6,508 nt of DNA. Origin: Synergistales bacterium Syner_01. GTDB lineage: Bacteria; Synergistota; Synergistia; Synergistales; Aminobacteriaceae. Shown one piece after another: positions 5,084 through 6,508 of this stretch; positions within the stretch are counted from its first letter, which is position 1; each line of letters opens with the position of its first letter. Under the pieces are notes generated by a model. The model was not told where the DNA came from. It saw nothing but the letters and a program-made list of their open reading frames with translations, and made no database searches. The DNA is taken from the NCBI GenBank assembly GCA_001604435.1, contig LVBO01000387.1, forward strand, positions 1 through 6,508. The letters are read 5' to 3'. The position numbers were made by a program, and so were the translations under genes.

Positions 5084-6508
5084 ACCGCACCGTACGAATA
5101 TTTATTTTTTTAAGTCTGTGTGTACTTTTCATCCCCGGGGCGTCGCTTTTTGCGCAGGCTCAGGAGGGGGAAAAAGCGTCGGACGACGAGTTCGCTCTTC
5201 TTGAATCGGCGCGGTTGATGCGTGCTTCCGGAAATGTGCAGTTCAACTTTCAAGATGTCGAGATGGTGAAATTCGTCCGCTTCATGGCGGAATTGCTTCA
5301 GGAGAATATCGTGCTCACACCGGACGTAAAGGGGTCGATCTCCGTGATCTCTCCAAGACCGGTTCCCCTTCGCGAGGCGCGTCAAGTGCTTCTGTCGGTT
5401 CTCGAAATGAACGGATATACGTTGCAGTCCGTCGGCCAGTTCAGCAAAATAATTCCTTTGCAGCCGGGAGCCTCCGCGGAAAGCGATGTGCGCAGCGGAA
5501 GAACGGGCCCGGGCGAGGGAGAGCAGACGGTATCCCAAGTAGTCCCGCTCAACTATGTTACAGCCGAGTTCATCCTCCAGGCAGTGGTTCAGGCCTCCGG
5601 GAAGACAGTCGCGGTGCAGCCGGTGGGACGCGGCAACGATATCCTGCTCACGGGGCGGGCGACGGACGTAAACAGAGCTGTCAGTCTTGTTCGAGAGCTT
5701 GACCGACCGGACAAGATCTTCAACTCGAGAACCGTCAAAATACAATACGGCTCCCCCGAACAGATTGCCAACCATCTCTCTACTCTTTCCAAGGTCCCCG
5801 GCAGCCCCGTCTTCGGTTTGGCGGTCGTCGCGGATACGACGGGCAGTCAGGTCGTCGTCGCCGGCGAGGAACGCGAAATGCGCCAGGCGATGAAGATCAT
5901 CGCTGAACTCGATGTCGTGCCGAAGGCGGGTGAACTGCACGTGTATCAGTTGCAGAACGCCGACGCCAACATCGTCGCGGAACAGCTCACCAAGATCCTC
6001 ACGGCGCAAGCTGCTACAGGGAAGCTTGTCGCATCCGTGGTACCCGATATTCCTTCGAACAGCCTCATAGTGGCGGCCTCGCCGACGAACTTTCAGACGA
6101 TCTCCGAAATCATCAGGACTATCGACACACTCCCCCGCCAAGTCCTTCTCCGCGGGCTCATCGCCGAGGTCAACCTGACGAAACTCGACAACGCGGGCAT
6201 AGACTGGGCGACGTGGGGCGGCTCGGTCGCAGGCGACGCTGTCACCGCGGGCCAGATCAACATGGGAGGCGCCGTCCCCGGAACGATCATCGACTGGTTC
6301 CAGGAGCTTTCGAAAACGGAGGAACAGTACCGGACCGGCACGGATTCCCAGGGAAATCCGACCTACGGATTGAAGACGACGCGCAAGGGAATGGGGCTCA
6401 TTTACGCCTACGTCGACCTTCTGAAGAAGTTCGACGCGATCAACGTTCTCTCGATGCCTCGTCTTATGTGCACGAACAACCTTCCAAGCGAGTTGCAGGT
6501 GGGACAGG
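5080..6508 (+). CDS. gspD: GspD, outer-membrane secretin, 5' part (3' end outside window)
   Basis: 476 complete codons are visible and the frame stays open to the window edge, so the C-terminal part is missing. The N-terminus is a Sec signal peptide (MNRTVR, hydrophobic core to about residue 19, then GASLFA), with cleavage likely after Ala25. Domains: N0 at about 53-123 (VQFNFQDVEMVKFVRFMAEL onward, with SISVISPRPVPLREA), a Gly/Glu-rich linker at about 126-150, N1 at 152-209 (VVPLNYVTAEFILQAVV), N2 at about 213-281 and N3 at 284-352 (YQLQNADANIVAEQLTKIL). The secretin core begins at about 353 (RQVLLRGLIAEVNLTKLDNA). The sequence ends in INVLSMPRLMCTNN then LQVGQ, the conserved 'nvLs.P.l...dN..a...vGq' region. 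Four N domains in this order are the T2SS type. GspD forms the multimeric outer-membrane channel, and N0 contacts GspC, encoded nearby. Confidence 0.95.
   Translation, partial: MNRTVRIFIFLSLCVLFIPGASLFAQAQEGEKASDDEFALLESARLMRASGNVQFNFQDVEMVKFVRFMAELLQENIVLTPDVKGSISVISPRPVPLREARQVLLSVLEMNGYTLQSVGQFSKIIPLQPGASAESDVRSGRTGPGEGEQTVSQVVPLNYVTAEFILQAVVQASGKTVAVQPVGRGNDILLTGRATDVNRAVSLVRELDRPDKIFNSRTVKIQYGSPEQIANHLSTLSKVPGSPVFGLAVVADTTGSQVVVAGEEREMRQAMKIIAELDVVPKAGELHVYQLQNADANIVAEQLTKILTAQAATGKLVASVVPDIPSNSLIVAASPTNFQTISEIIRTIDTLPRQVLLRGLIAEVNLTKLDNAGIDWATWGGSVAGDAVTAGQINMGGAVPGTIIDWFQELSKTEEQYRTGTDSQGNPTYGLKTTRKGMGLIYAYVDLLKKFDAINVLSMPRLMCTNNLPSELQVGQ

Noticed and set aside
5080..5130. Possible lipoprotein signal in GspD (Leu-Ser-Leu-Cys at residues 11-14)
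   Set aside because: The Cys is in the middle of the hydrophobic core and the -1 residue is Leu. A normal signal peptidase I site follows at about residue 25.
5110..6141. Long open frame on the minus strand (343 codons) opposite gspD
   Set aside because: It lies wholly antisense to a clearly recognisable secretin frame with conserved domains. The translation is rich in Arg, His and Asp with no recognisable fold, as expected from the strong third-position bias of gspD.
1413..6508. Type IV pilus pilMNOPQ-type assembly cluster instead of a T2SS
   Set aside because: GspL here combines the actin-like domain and the membrane helix in one protein, GspC has a PDZ domain, and a clear GspK is present. 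These are T2SS features.

Overview
The window is one continuous, single-strand (+) stretch of a type II secretion system (T2SS, general secretory pathway) operon. It is cut at both ends. The order is gspJ (3' part), gspK, gspL, gspM, gspN-like, gspC, a gspI-like pseudopilin gene, then gspD (5' part). Every identification comes from reading the translated proteins: prepilin leaders, membrane segments, and family motifs in GspK, GspL, GspC and GspD.

Organism: the presence of GspC and a secretin means a diderm bacterium. Base composition looks moderate, somewhat above 50% GC by eye. The order J-K-L-M-N-C-D differs from the enterobacterial order, where gspC and gspD lead the operon. It resembles operons of deltaproteobacterial type and some other non-gammaproteobacterial diderms. 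I cannot fix the phylum; Synergistota or a Desulfobacterota-type lineage would be guesses.

Layout: 2-493 is the end of the minor pseudopilin GspJ. 468-1403 is GspK, the pseudopilus tip subunit. 1413-2603, 2600-3139 and 3136-3750 are the inner-membrane platform proteins GspL, GspM and a GspN-like protein. 3747-4679 is GspC, which links the platform to the secretin. 4694-5083 is a small GspI-like pseudopilin. 5080 to the window end is GspD, with signal peptide, N0-N3 domains and the start of the secretin core. Genes overlap by 4 nt at most junctions, or are at most 14 nt apart. There is no room for internal promoters or terminators, so the block is probably one transcript with translational coupling. 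The ATPase (gspE), GspF, the major pseudopilin (gspG), gspH and the prepilin peptidase are not in the window.

How they work together: GspI, GspJ and GspK cap the pseudopilus. GspL and GspM anchor the assembly ATPase at the inner membrane. GspC binds the N0 domain of GspD through its HR domain and helps select substrate through its PDZ domain. GspD forms the outer-membrane channel. Most of the window is conventional. The points worth a second look are the pseudopilin gene placed between gspC and gspD, its Ala at the -1 cleavage position, and homopolymer tracts early in gspL (G8) and gspM (A9).
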